A program made the position numbers and the translations under genes. Below are positions 37,171 through 45,493 of a DNA stretch of 64,000 bases, piece after piece; positions within the stretch are counted from its first letter, which is position 1; every line of letters starts with the position of its first letter. The stretch is from the NCBI RefSeq assembly GCF_004005905.1, contig NZ_SACO01000002.1, positions 1 to 64,000 of the forward strand, given 5' to 3'. The notes under the pieces were generated by a model. That model saw only the letters and a program-made list of their open reading frames with translations, was not told the origin of the DNA and did not search any database. The stretch comes from Novosphingobium umbonatum (GTDB lineage Bacteria > Pseudomonadota > Alphaproteobacteria > Sphingomonadales > Sphingomonadaceae).

Positions 37171-37734
37171 TTATCCGACGTTGGCACCGGCCCAAGCGCG
37201 GGTCTGCGGCGTCAGGGGAATCGAGGCTTCCCATGCACCGGGTACATGTTCGTAACGCAGTTCCACCGTGGCACCCGGCTCGCTGAAATAATACAGCATC
37301 ACCAGCAGATCCTTGAGCTTGGTATAGGCCGCATCCACCTTGAGATGGGCCTTGTCATAGGTGCGCAGGAAAGCCTCGCGCTGGCTAGCGGGCAACAGCG
37401 TAAACGGCTTGCCTGCCTCGGTTTTTGCGGCCGTATCAATCGCGGCCAAGGCGGCAAGGAACTGCGCCTTATGCTCGGCATTGGCCCAGTTTTGCAGCAG
37501 GCCGGCAAAGCGCGCAGGCACGCCCACCTGCAATGCGCCGGGCGTATCGGTGCGCGGCACCAGAGTATCAGCCACCGCCGAAACCAGCGCCATGGTCGGC
37601 GCATCCAAAGCGGGCTTTCCTTTAGCCGGAGCCTTGGCCGCCGCGGCCATGGCATCCAGCGGAAGCGCAGCCGCCCCGATCAACGCCGCCACGCTTTCCA
37701 GCATGCGCCGACGATCCATCTCGATCATCTTCAT
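37171..37734 (-). CDS. Gluconate 2-dehydrogenase subunit 3 family protein (small subunit of the GMC enzyme)
   Basis: 187 residues with a Tat-type signal (DRRRMLESVAALIGAAALP, twin arginine before a hydrophobic stretch), then the helical subunit-3 domain (ALDAPTMALVSAVADTLVPRTDTPGALQVGVP). The ATG at 37734 is chosen by the GAGGCGG site; a second ATG two codons later is possible, and the longer frame to 37815 has no site. It is the first gene of a minus-strand unit with the GMC gene and the LacI gene, divergent from the transporter gene. Confidence 0.83.
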   Translation of the reverse strand: MKMIEMDRRRMLESVAALIGAAALPLDAMAAAAKAPAKGKPALDAPTMALVSAVADTLVPRTDTPGALQVGVPARFAGLLQNWANAEHKAQFLAALAAIDTAAKTEAGKPFTLLPASQREAFLRTYDKAHLKVDAAYTKLKDLLVMLYYFSEPGATVELRYEHVPGAWEASIPLTPQTRAWAGANVG

Positions 37735-37805
37735 TTTGACCGCCTCTTCCCAATTGTGTGTGGTCGATTGTTTTGTGGAGGATAGGAATAAGAATGTTGG
37801 CTTGA

Positions 37806-37825
37806 CCAGAGCCATTCTTCTCTGG
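37806..37825. promoter_or_regulatory. Inverted repeat in the divergent promoter region
   Basis: CCAGAG (37806-37811) and CTCTGG (37820-37825) are exact inverted copies 8 bases apart, between the divergent dehydrogenase small-subunit and transporter genes (37735-37861). It may be an operator. No TAGCGCTA core occurs here, so a regulator other than the LacI protein may act. Confidence 0.35.
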
Positions 37826-37861
37826 CAACCTCGGTGAAAATATGGGGTAGAGGATCAGACC

Positions 37862-39085
37862 TTGTCAACACAAACACGAAAATTGAGCCTTTTCATCATG
37901 ATGGCTCTACAATTGGCCATTTGGGGGGCCTGGGCGCCCAAATTGTTCCCCTATATGTCCATGCTGGGCTTTACCGCCGGACAGCAGGCTTTGGTGGGTT
38001 CCTGCTGGGGCATCGCCTCGGTGGTGGGCATCTTCTTTTCGAATCAGTTCGCAGACCGTCACTTCGCTGCCGAGCGCTTTCTTGCGGTCAGCCATGTAAT
38101 CGGTTCAATCTGCCTGCTGGGCGCAGCTTACTCCACCAGCTTCCCTGCCTTTTTCGCCTTTTATCTGGCCTATAGCCTTGTGTACGTGCCCACTCTGTCG
38201 GTCACCAACACGGTCGCTTTTGCCAATCTGCCCAATGGCAAGGACTTCGGCCAGGTCCGTTCGGGCGGCACGGTAGGCTGGGTGATGGCCAGCTGGCCCT
38301 TCGTTTTCATCCTGTCCGAACATTCCGGCGTGGAACAGGTAAGGTCGATCTTCCTCGTTTCGGCGGGCATCTCGTTTGCTCTGGCTGTCTTCTCGCTCAC
38401 CCTGCCCCACACGCCTCCGAAAAAGGGCGGCGAAGGGCTTGATTCGCTGGCATGGCGCCGTGCGCTGGGCTTGCTGAAGAAGCCTTTCGTGGCAGTGCTG
38501 TTCTTTGTCACCTTCCTCGATTCGGTGGTGCATAACGGCTATTTCGTGATGGCCGACGCTTTCCTCACCAATCGCGTGGGCATTGCGGGCAACCTGTCGA
38601 TGGTGGTGCTCAGCCTGGGCCAGATTGCCGAAGTGCTGACCATGCTGGTGCTGGGCGTGGTGCTGGGCAAGCTGGGCTGGCGCAAGACGATGATCGTGGG
38701 CATTCTGGGCCATGCCGCCCGTTTCCTTGCCTTTGCCTTTCTGGCCGATAGCGTTCCGGCCATCATCGCGGTGCAGCTGCTGCATGGCATTTGCTACGCC
38801 TTCTTCTTTGCCACCGTGTACATCTTCGTGGATGAAGCCTTCCCGAAAGATGTCCGCTCCAGCGCGCAGGGCCTGTTCAACCTGCTGATCTTGGGCGTGG
38901 GCAATATGGTTGCCAGCTATGTGTTCCCCAATCTGATCGCCCGCCTGACCGGTGCCGATGGCAAGGTGGATTATTCCACCCTGTTCCTCGTGCCCGCAGG
39001 TCTGGCCGCTCTGGGCGCGCTGGTGCTTGCCTTCGCCTTTAACCCACCCACGGCCGCACCGGCCGGGACCTTGGAGGATGCATAA
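37862..39085 (+). CDS. MFS transporter of the nucleoside/glycoside:H+ symporter type
   Basis: 407 residues, 12 predicted TM segments. The start MMALQLAIWGAWAP and the G-QVRSGGTVGWV segment resemble NupG/XapB-type symporters, whose relatives occur in sugar-isomerase gene clusters. It is read from a TTG at 37862 with GAGGA 8 bases upstream; a later ATG-ATG at about codon 13 is an alternative. It precedes the secreted isomerase gene by one base. It probably imports a keto-sugar or glycoside. Confidence 0.86.
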   Translation: MSTQTRKLSLFIMMALQLAIWGAWAPKLFPYMSMLGFTAGQQALVGSCWGIASVVGIFFSNQFADRHFAAERFLAVSHVIGSICLLGAAYSTSFPAFFAFYLAYSLVYVPTLSVTNTVAFANLPNGKDFGQVRSGGTVGWVMASWPFVFILSEHSGVEQVRSIFLVSAGISFALAVFSLTLPHTPPKKGGEGLDSLAWRRALGLLKKPFVAVLFFVTFLDSVVHNGYFVMADAFLTNRVGIAGNLSMVVLSLGQIAEVLTMLVLGVVLGKLGWRKTMIVGILGHAARFLAFAFLADSVPAIIAVQLLHGICYAFFFATVYIFVDEAFPKDVRSSAQGLFNLLILGVGNMVASYVFPNLIARLTGADGKVDYSTLFLVPAGLAALGALVLAFAFNPPTAAPAGTLEDA

Positions 39086-39086
39086 A

Positions 39087-40052
39087 ATGTCGATCAACCT
39101 TAACCGCCGTGGCCTGCTGGCCGGCATGGGCGCGCTGGGCTTTGCCGCCGCCGCCCCTGCCATCGCCGCCCCGCGCAAGCCGTTTTTTGCAAAGCTGAAC
39201 AAGCCGATCGGGCTTCAACTTTACACTTTGGGCGATGCCGCCACCAAGGATCTGGACGGCACTTTGGCGAAATTGGCCGCCATCGGCTATCGCGAGATCG
39301 AATTGCCCGGTTTCTATGGCATGGATCCCAAGGCCTTGCGCGCCGCTGCCGACAAGGCTGGCCTGCGTTACACCAGCATGCATATGACGCTGCCCGCACG
39401 CGTGCCGCCTGGCTCGTTGACGCTGATGAGCAGCCCGCAGGAAATCGCCGATGCGCTGGGCACGCTGGGCATTCATCAGGCCGTGCTGCCCATGCCGTTG
39501 CTGCCCGACAACTGGACCCCGCCCAGCAACCCTGCCGACATGCGCCCCGCGCTGATCGCGGGCGTCGAAGCGGGCGGTCTGGACATGTGGAAGCGTCTGG
39601 GCGGCGTGCTTAACGAACGCGCGGCAGCCTTGAAGCCGCATGGCATCGACCTTGGCTATCACAACCACAATATGGAGTTCAAACCGCAGGGCGGCACCAC
39701 CGGTTGGGAAGTGCTGACCAAGGAACTTGACCCCAAGCTGGTGTTCCTTGAACTCGATCTGGGCTGGACCACGGCGGCGGGCCATGACGCGGCAACCGAA
39801 ATTGCCAAGCTCAAGGGCCGTATCCGCATGGTGCACCTGAAGGATGTGAAGCCCACCACCAAGACCAATTACACCTTGCAGCAGGACCCGACCGAAGTGG
39901 GTTCGGGCAAGCTGGACTGGCACCGCATCCTGCCCGCCTGCGCGGCATCGGGCGTGACCAATTATTTTGTGGAGCAAGAGCCGCCCTTCGCGAGCGACCG
40001 CTTCACCGCGGTGAAGAAGTCCTTCGACTTCCTCAGCCGCTTCGTAGCCTGA
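39087..40052 (+). CDS. Tat-exported sugar phosphate isomerase/epimerase-like TIM barrel
   Basis: 321 residues with a twin-arginine signal (LNRRGLLAGMGALGFAAAAPAIA) and an AP-endonuclease-2/xylose-isomerase-like barrel. Metal-ligand segments are visible: GYHNHNMEF, LELDLGW, MVHLKDVK and VEQEPP. Exported members of this family occur in 3-keto-glycoside clusters, where they are thought to cleave or epimerise oxidised sugars in the periplasm. The ATG at 39087 is adjacent to the transporter stop and preceded by GGAGG in the transporter 3' end. Confidence 0.86.
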   Translation: MSINLNRRGLLAGMGALGFAAAAPAIAAPRKPFFAKLNKPIGLQLYTLGDAATKDLDGTLAKLAAIGYREIELPGFYGMDPKALRAAADKAGLRYTSMHMTLPARVPPGSLTLMSSPQEIADALGTLGIHQAVLPMPLLPDNWTPPSNPADMRPALIAGVEAGGLDMWKRLGGVLNERAAALKPHGIDLGYHNHNMEFKPQGGTTGWEVLTKELDPKLVFLELDLGWTTAAGHDAATEIAKLKGRIRMVHLKDVKPTTKTNYTLQQDPTEVGSGKLDWHRILPACAASGVTNYFVEQEPPFASDRFTAVKKSFDFLSRFVA

Positions 40053-40065
40053 ACACCCTGACTGG

Positions 40066-40099
40066 CAGGGGGTAGCCTTGCGCTGCCCCCTGTCTTTTT
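40066..40099 (+). terminator. Terminator or attenuator inside the isomerase-oxidoreductase operon
   Basis: CAGGGGGTAGC (40066-40076) pairs with GCTGCCCCCTG (40082-40092) with one G-T pair, followed by TCTTTTT (40093-40099). It lies between the exported isomerase gene and the Gfo/Idh/MocA gene, 42 bases before its start. Confidence 0.7.
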
Positions 40100-40140
40100 G
40101 GGGCGAAAAGGCCAGACTGACTGAAAGACAGGAAAGTGCA

Positions 40141-41262
40141 ATGGTAGCGCGACGTTTACGCATGGGCCTTATTGGTGGCGGCCCTGGCTCGTTTATCGGG
40201 CCTGTCCACCGTATCGCGGCGGAACTGGACCGCGAAATTGAACTGGTGGCGGGTGCCTTTTCCAGCAGCGCGGAAAAGTCGAAGATCGCGGGCGAGACCT
40301 ATCGCATCGATCCGGCCCGCGCCTATCCCGACATTGCCACCATGCTGGCCAGCGAGGCTGCGCGAGAGGATGGCATTGATTTTGTGGCGATTACCACGCC
40401 CAACCACATGCATCTGCCCGCAGCGAAAGCCGCGCTGGAGGCTGGCATTGCCGTCATCTGCGACAAGCCCGCGACGACCACGCTGGCGCAGGCGCATGAA
40501 CTGGCCGCCATCATCGAAAAAGCGGGCAAGCCCTTTGCCCTCACCTACACCTATTCGGGCTATCCGCTGGTCCGCGAAGCCCGCGCCCGTATTGCCGCTG
40601 GCGCCTTGGGCACGATCCGCAAGGTGACGGTGGAATATCCGCAGGGCTGGCTGTCCAAACCCGATACCGGCAAGCAGGCCGAATGGCGCGGCGACCCATC
40701 GCGTTCGGGCGTAGGCGGCTGCATTGCCGATATTGGCGTGCATGCCTTCCATCTGGCCGAATTCATCACCGGCCTGCGTGTCACGCGTTTGCTGGCCGAT
40801 CTGGGCACGGTGGTCGAAGGCCGCGCGGTGGATGATGATTGCCAGATGTTCCTGCGTTTCGACAATGGCGCACGCGGCAGCCTGCTGGCCAGCCAGATTG
40901 CGGTGGGCGAGCGCAATGGCCTGTCGATCCGCATCTATGGTGAAAAGGCCGCCCTGCGCTGGCGTCAGGAAGAGCCGAACCAGCTCTGGATTTTCCATGA
41001 TGATGGCCGCAGCGAATTGGTGCAGGCGGGCGATCCCGCGCTGGGCAGCGACGCGCAATGGGCAAGCCGCACGCCAGGCGGCCACCCCGAAGGCTATCTG
41101 GAGGCTTTTGCCAATCTCTACCGTGACTTTGCCCGCATGTTGCGCGGCGAGGAAGGCGCGCTGGTCCCCGGTATCGAGGACGGTTTGCGCGGCATGGCCC
41201 TGATCGAAACGGCGGTGGCGGCTTCTGCTGCTGGCGCTGGCTGGGTCGATTTCACGGTTTAA
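40141..41262 (+). CDS. Gfo/Idh/MocA-family oxidoreductase
   Basis: 373-residue NAD(P)-dependent oxidoreductase with an N-terminal Rossmann fold (LIGGGPGSFIGPVHRIA), the CDKPATTTLAQAHE segment with catalytic Lys, and the GVGGCIADIGVHAFHLAEF helix with the catalytic Asp/His. The ATG at 40141 has GACAGGAAAG just upstream. Enzymes of this family reduce or oxidise keto-sugars, and some members act on 3-keto-glycosides. It is co-directional with the next isomerase gene (17-base gap). Confidence 0.9.
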   Translation: MVARRLRMGLIGGGPGSFIGPVHRIAAELDREIELVAGAFSSSAEKSKIAGETYRIDPARAYPDIATMLASEAAREDGIDFVAITTPNHMHLPAAKAALEAGIAVICDKPATTTLAQAHELAAIIEKAGKPFALTYTYSGYPLVREARARIAAGALGTIRKVTVEYPQGWLSKPDTGKQAEWRGDPSRSGVGGCIADIGVHAFHLAEFITGLRVTRLLADLGTVVEGRAVDDDCQMFLRFDNGARGSLLASQIAVGERNGLSIRIYGEKAALRWRQEEPNQLWIFHDDGRSELVQAGDPALGSDAQWASRTPGGHPEGYLEAFANLYRDFARMLRGEEGALVPGIEDGLRGMALIETAVAASAAGAGWVDFTV

Positions 41263-41279
41263 ACCCAAGGATTATTTCC

Positions 41280-42332
41280 ATGAAAACCATCAAAGGCCCC
41301 GGCATTTTCCTCGCCCAGTTTGCAGGCGATGCCGCGCCGTTCAACTCTTTGCCCGCGATTGCCGATTATATGGCAGGGCTGGGCTATAAAGGTCTGCAAA
41401 TCCCCAGCTGGGACGCACGCCTGTTCGATCTGGCCAAGGCTGCCGAAAGCCAGACCTATTGCGACGACGTAAAGGGCATGCTGGCCGACAAGGGGCTGGA
41501 GATCACGGAACTCAGCACCCATCTTCAGGGGCAGCTGGTCGCCGTGCATCCGGCCTATGACGCGCAGTTTGACGGCTTTGCCGCGCCCGAAGTGCGGGGC
41601 AATCCGGTGGCGCGTCAGGCTTGGGCGGTGGAACAGATGAAGCTGGCCGCCAAGGCTTCGCAGCGTTTGGGCCTGACCACCCATGCATCCTTCCCCGGCG
41701 CTTTGGCATGGCCCTATGTCTATCCCTGGCCGCAGCGTCCTGCAGGTCTGGTGGAAGATGCATTTGACGAATTGGCCCGCCGCTGGAAGCCGATCCTTGA
41801 CGTGTTTGACGAAAACGGCGTGGATATCGGCTTTGAAATCCACCCCGGCGAAGACCTGCATGACGGCGTGACGTTTGAGATGTTCCTCGAACGCGTGAAC
41901 AACCACCCGCGCGCCAATATCCTGTATGACCCCAGCCATTTCGTGCTGCAATGTCTGGATTATCTGCAATTCATCGACATTTACCACGAACGCATCAAAT
42001 GCTTCCATGTGAAGGATGCCGAATTCCGTCCCTCGGGCCGCAGCGGCGTCTATGGCGGATATCAGAGCTGGGTGAACCGTCCGGGCCGCTTCCGCAGCCT
42101 TGGCGATGGTCAGGTCGATTTCGGGCAGATCTTTTCCAAGATGGCGCAGTATGACTTTGCCGGTTGGGCCGTGCTGGAATGGGAATGCGCGCTCAAGCAT
42201 CCCGAACAGGGCGCGGCAGAAGGCGCGCCCTTCATCGCCAAGAATATCATCCGCGTCACCGAACATGCCTTCGACGACTTCGCCGATTCCGGTTCGGATC
42301 GCGATCTCAACAAGCGCATCATGGGCTTCTGA
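41280..42332 (+). CDS. Sugar phosphate isomerase/epimerase-family protein
   Basis: 350-residue cytosolic TIM barrel of the xylose-isomerase-like family. Ligand segments GFEIHPGEDLHDG, YDPSHF, CFHVKDAEF and VLEWECAL are intact. It has no signal peptide, unlike the isomerase at 39087-40052. It is the last gene of the plus-strand sugar cluster and may act on an imported keto-sugar formed by the GMC enzyme. The exact substrate is unknown. Confidence 0.88.
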   Translation: MKTIKGPGIFLAQFAGDAAPFNSLPAIADYMAGLGYKGLQIPSWDARLFDLAKAAESQTYCDDVKGMLADKGLEITELSTHLQGQLVAVHPAYDAQFDGFAAPEVRGNPVARQAWAVEQMKLAAKASQRLGLTTHASFPGALAWPYVYPWPQRPAGLVEDAFDELARRWKPILDVFDENGVDIGFEIHPGEDLHDGVTFEMFLERVNNHPRANILYDPSHFVLQCLDYLQFIDIYHERIKCFHVKDAEFRPSGRSGVYGGYQSWVNRPGRFRSLGDGQVDFGQIFSKMAQYDFAGWAVLEWECALKHPEQGAAEGAPFIAKNIIRVTEHAFDDFADSGSDRDLNKRIMGF

Positions 42333-42370
42333 TCCCTCGCGCCCCTTTCGCAAGGAGGCGGGCGCAAAAG

Positions 42371-42405
42371 AAAGGGCGGAAGGGAGCATTCCCCTTCCGC
42401 CCTTT
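42371..42405. terminator. Bidirectional rho-independent terminator
   Basis: AAAGGGCGGAAGGG (42371-42384) pairs perfectly with CCCTTCCGCCCTTT (42392-42405). T runs follow on both strands. It separates the convergent isomerase gene (plus) and the sugar-porter gene (minus). Confidence 0.9.
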
Positions 42406-42428
42406 TTCATGCCTTTATGCAGGCCGTT

Positions 42429-43844
42429 TCAGCCCTGCATATCCTCCAGCGCCACGCCATTGGTTTCACGCACCTTGGCCCGCACAAAGAAGAAAGAGGC
42501 CGCCGCCGCCAGCGTATAGCCGCCATAGGTGACCGCCAGACCGGGCGAGACCACCAGAGCGGGGAAGCTGACCGAAATGGCCGCATTGGCCATCCATTGC
42601 GCAAAGCCGGACACCGCCAGCCCCGAACCACGGATCTGGTTGGGGAACATCTCGCCCAGCATCACCCACATGATCGGGCCCCAGCTCATGTTGAAAAACA
42701 CCACATAGGCATTGGCAGCAAACAGCGCGATCACGCTATTATGCCCCGGCAGGCTGAGCCCGCCATCCGCGCCCGCCACTGCGGTGGAAAAAGCCCAAGC
42801 CACAGTGCCCAAAGTCACCGTCATCCCTGCCGAACCGATCAACAGCAAAGGCTTGCGCCCCAAGCGGTCCACCAGCATCAGCGCGGCCAGACAGCCCGCA
42901 ATCGACACCACGCCCGACAGGATATTGGTTTGCAGCGCATAGGCTTCGGAAAAACCGACTGCCTGCCACAAGGTAGCGCCGTAATAGAACACCACATTGA
43001 TGCCCACCAATTGCTGGAACACCGCCAGACCGATGCCCGTCCACACCAAGGGACGGATGCGCCCCGTGGCCTTGTCCACCAGATCGGACAATTGCGGGCG
43101 GTGATGATCAGCGGCCAGACTGGCGCGGATGTCAGCCACCATGGATTGCGCCACGCTGGCGTCAAACAGGCGGGTCAGCACTTGGGCGGCGCCCGCCTCA
43201 TCCCCGCGCGCCACCAGATAGCGGGGGCTTTCAGGGATGAACAGCAAGGCCACAAAATAGACCGCCGCCGGAATGGCCTGCAACCAGAACATCCAGCGCC
43301 ATGCAGGGAAGCCGCCCCACAGTTCCGCCGTCGACCCACCCGCATAATTGGCCAGCACATAATTGACGAGGAAAGCGCCGGTCAGGCCCGAAATGATCAT
43401 CACCTGCTGCACGCTTGACAGGCGTCCGCGCACGCTGGCGGGCACCACTTCGGCAATATAGACCGGCGAGATCACGCTGGCCGCGCCCACGCCCAACCCG
43501 CCGATGATGCGCGCCAGAATGAACAAAACCGAACTGCCCGCCGCGCCCGCCAGCAAAGCGCTGACCAGAAACAGCAGCGCGGCCAGCTTCATCACCCCGC
43601 GCCGTCCGATCCGGTCCGCCAGACGCCCCGCACCAAAGGCACCGACCGAGCTGCCCACCAGAATGGCGCCGACATTGATGCCAATGCCCACCTTGCCAAG
43701 GTCGAAAGCGGCCTCCAGCCCCTTTTGCGTGCCATTGATCACGCCGGAATCATAGCCGAACATAAAGCCGCCAATCGTGGCCACCGCCACAATCGCGGCG
43801 ACAAAGCCCATATTGGCTTTGGCCTCCCCGCTTTCCTGCATCAT
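42429..43844 (-). CDS. xylE: MFS sugar porter, probable D-xylose:H+ symporter
   Basis: 471 residues with 12 predicted TM segments and the sugar-porter signatures GGFMFGYDSGVINGTQ near the N-terminus, GRLADRIGRRGVMK after TM2, PESPRYLVARG in the middle and RLGRKPLL in the second half. It is the last gene of the xylX-xylB-xylC operon (18 bases after xylC), which makes D-xylose the most likely substrate, as in Caulobacter. The symbol is by context. Confidence 0.85.
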   Translation of the reverse strand: MMQESGEAKANMGFVAAIVAVATIGGFMFGYDSGVINGTQKGLEAAFDLGKVGIGINVGAILVGSSVGAFGAGRLADRIGRRGVMKLAALLFLVSALLAGAAGSSVLFILARIIGGLGVGAASVISPVYIAEVVPASVRGRLSSVQQVMIISGLTGAFLVNYVLANYAGGSTAELWGGFPAWRWMFWLQAIPAAVYFVALLFIPESPRYLVARGDEAGAAQVLTRLFDASVAQSMVADIRASLAADHHRPQLSDLVDKATGRIRPLVWTGIGLAVFQQLVGINVVFYYGATLWQAVGFSEAYALQTNILSGVVSIAGCLAALMLVDRLGRKPLLLIGSAGMTVTLGTVAWAFSTAVAGADGGLSLPGHNSVIALFAANAYVVFFNMSWGPIMWVMLGEMFPNQIRGSGLAVSGFAQWMANAAISVSFPALVVSPGLAVTYGGYTLAAAASFFFVRAKVRETNGVALEDMQG

Positions 43845-43862
43845 GCGCTCTCCCTTATATTT

Positions 43863-44729
43863 TCAGATTTTGGCCAGATGGCCCGCCATGCCCGCCACGC
43901 CCGCGTCAAAGGCAAACAAAGCCCCCGCCAAAGGCTGCTCTGCCAATTCGGCTTCGCTTAGCCCCTTGGCCGCGGTGGTGGCATAGGCAGTGGTCAGGTC
44001 CGGCCCGCCAAAGGCGATCTTGGTCACATTGGCCACCGGCAGGCGCACGTAACGCAGCAAAGTGCCATCGGGCGCATAGCAACGCACGCCCCAGCCCGCG
44101 AACAGGCCGATCCACACATTGCCCACAGCATCGACCACCGGCCCATCGGGATAGCCTGCCCCATCCTCGATTTCTGCAAACAGGCTGGTGGAGATGACGG
44201 CTGCGCCTTCCACCTGCGAGGCCCAGATCTGGCGGCCCAGAGTGTCCACATGATAAAGCGTGCCGCCATCGGGCGAGAAGGCCGGACCATTGGTGATGCA
44301 AACCGGCGCGATGCCGGTATCAGCACAAGCCGACGTATCCATGCGATAGAAGCGGCCCGTCACCGCTTCCTCGGCATCATCCATCGATCCGAACCAGATC
44401 GCACCATCACGCGCCACCGTGGCATCATTCAGGCGATTGCCCGGCAGACCTGCCTCTGGCGCGGCCAGCAAGGTGAAGCTGCCCGTGGCTGGATCAAAGC
44501 GATGCACCCCGCTTTGCAGGCCAGCGATGAAAGACCCATCCTCCGCCGGCAGCACCCAGCCCACTTGCGCGGGCGCGCTCCAGCTTTGGGTCGCACCACT
44601 GGCCGGATCGAAACGATGGATGGCTGGCGCCTTGATGTCCACAAACCACAGGGCGGCATCGCGCTCCACCCAGACCGGACCTTCGCCCAGCGTCGCGCCC
44701 AAAGGCCAAACAGCGGTAACCTGTTCCAT
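43863..44729 (-). CDS. xylC: Xylonolactonase (SMP-30/gluconolactonase family)
   Basis: 288-residue six-bladed SMP-30 propeller (ATLGEGPVW, NDATVARDGAIWFGSMD, NGPAFSPDGGTLYHVDT, YPDGPVVDAVGNVWIG). It closely follows the pattern of Caulobacter XylC, including NVTKIAFGGPDL near the C-terminus. It hydrolyses xylono-lactone made by XylB. The ATG at 44729 overlaps the xylB stop (ATGA); a longer frame to 44753 is not needed. Confidence 0.92.
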   Translation of the reverse strand: MEQVTAVWPLGATLGEGPVWVERDAALWFVDIKAPAIHRFDPASGATQSWSAPAQVGWVLPAEDGSFIAGLQSGVHRFDPATGSFTLLAAPEAGLPGNRLNDATVARDGAIWFGSMDDAEEAVTGRFYRMDTSACADTGIAPVCITNGPAFSPDGGTLYHVDTLGRQIWASQVEGAAVISTSLFAEIEDGAGYPDGPVVDAVGNVWIGLFAGWGVRCYAPDGTLLRYVRLPVANVTKIAFGGPDLTTAYATTAAKGLSEAELAEQPLAGALFAFDAGVAGMAGHLAKI

Positions 44730-45493
44730 CAGCGCCACCCCGCATCGATCCAATATTCATGGCCGGTAATCAAACGCGCATCATCCGAAGCCAGAAACAA
44801 CGCCAGCGCCGCCACATCGGCAGGCACCAAACGCCCGTCCAGACATTGCGCCGCCACAATCTCGGCCTCGCCTTCGGGCGTGTACCATTTTTCCTGACGC
44901 GGCGTTTTCACATTGCCGGGGATGATGGCGGTCACGCGGATATTGTCCCGCCCCAATTCGCGGGCCAGACTGCGCGTCATGCCTTCGATCGCAGCCTTGG
45001 CAGTCTGATAGATCACCAGATCCTTCAGCCCCAGATGCCAGCTGATCGACCCGAAATTGATGATCGCCCCGCCCCCTGCGCGCTTCATCGCGGGCACGGC
45101 AGCCTGCGCGACAAAGAACTGGTGCTTGAGATTGACCGCCATGCGCTCATCCCAATAGGCGGGCGTCACCTCTTCAACGCTATGCCGGTCATCATTGCCC
45201 GCATTGTTGACCACCACATCGAACCCGCCCAAAGCCTCCTCGGCCTGCGCCATCATGGCGGCCAGAGCGGCAGGATCGGTCAGATCGCAGGGGATGAACA
45301 CCGGCGCATAGGCTGCATCTGGCGAGACACGGGCCACCACAGACACACCTGCCGCCACGGCAATGTCGCAAAAGGCCACACGCGCGCCTTGGGCCACAAA
45401 GGCTTCCACCAGCCCTTCGCCAATGCCGCTGCCGCCACCGCTGATGAAAACGCGTTTGCCTTGCAGGCTGGGATAGATCGCGCTTTTGCTCAT
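44729..45493 (-). CDS. xylB: D-xylose 1-dehydrogenase (SDR family)
   Basis: 254-residue short-chain dehydrogenase with GGGSGIGEG (NAD loop), NNAGNDDRH and the Ser-Tyr-Lys triad (FGSISWHLGL then YQTAK). It shares long segments with the characterised Caulobacter XylB, including the SAIYPSLQGKRV start and the TGHEYWIDAGWR end. It oxidises D-xylose to xylonolactone with NAD. The ATG at 45493 overlaps the xylX stop; the longer frame to 45559 lies within xylX. Confidence 0.95.
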   Translation of the reverse strand: MSKSAIYPSLQGKRVFISGGGSGIGEGLVEAFVAQGARVAFCDIAVAAGVSVVARVSPDAAYAPVFIPCDLTDPAALAAMMAQAEEALGGFDVVVNNAGNDDRHSVEEVTPAYWDERMAVNLKHQFFVAQAAVPAMKRAGGGAIINFGSISWHLGLKDLVIYQTAKAAIEGMTRSLARELGRDNIRVTAIIPGNVKTPRQEKWYTPEGEAEIVAAQCLDGRLVPADVAALALFLASDDARLITGHEYWIDAGWR

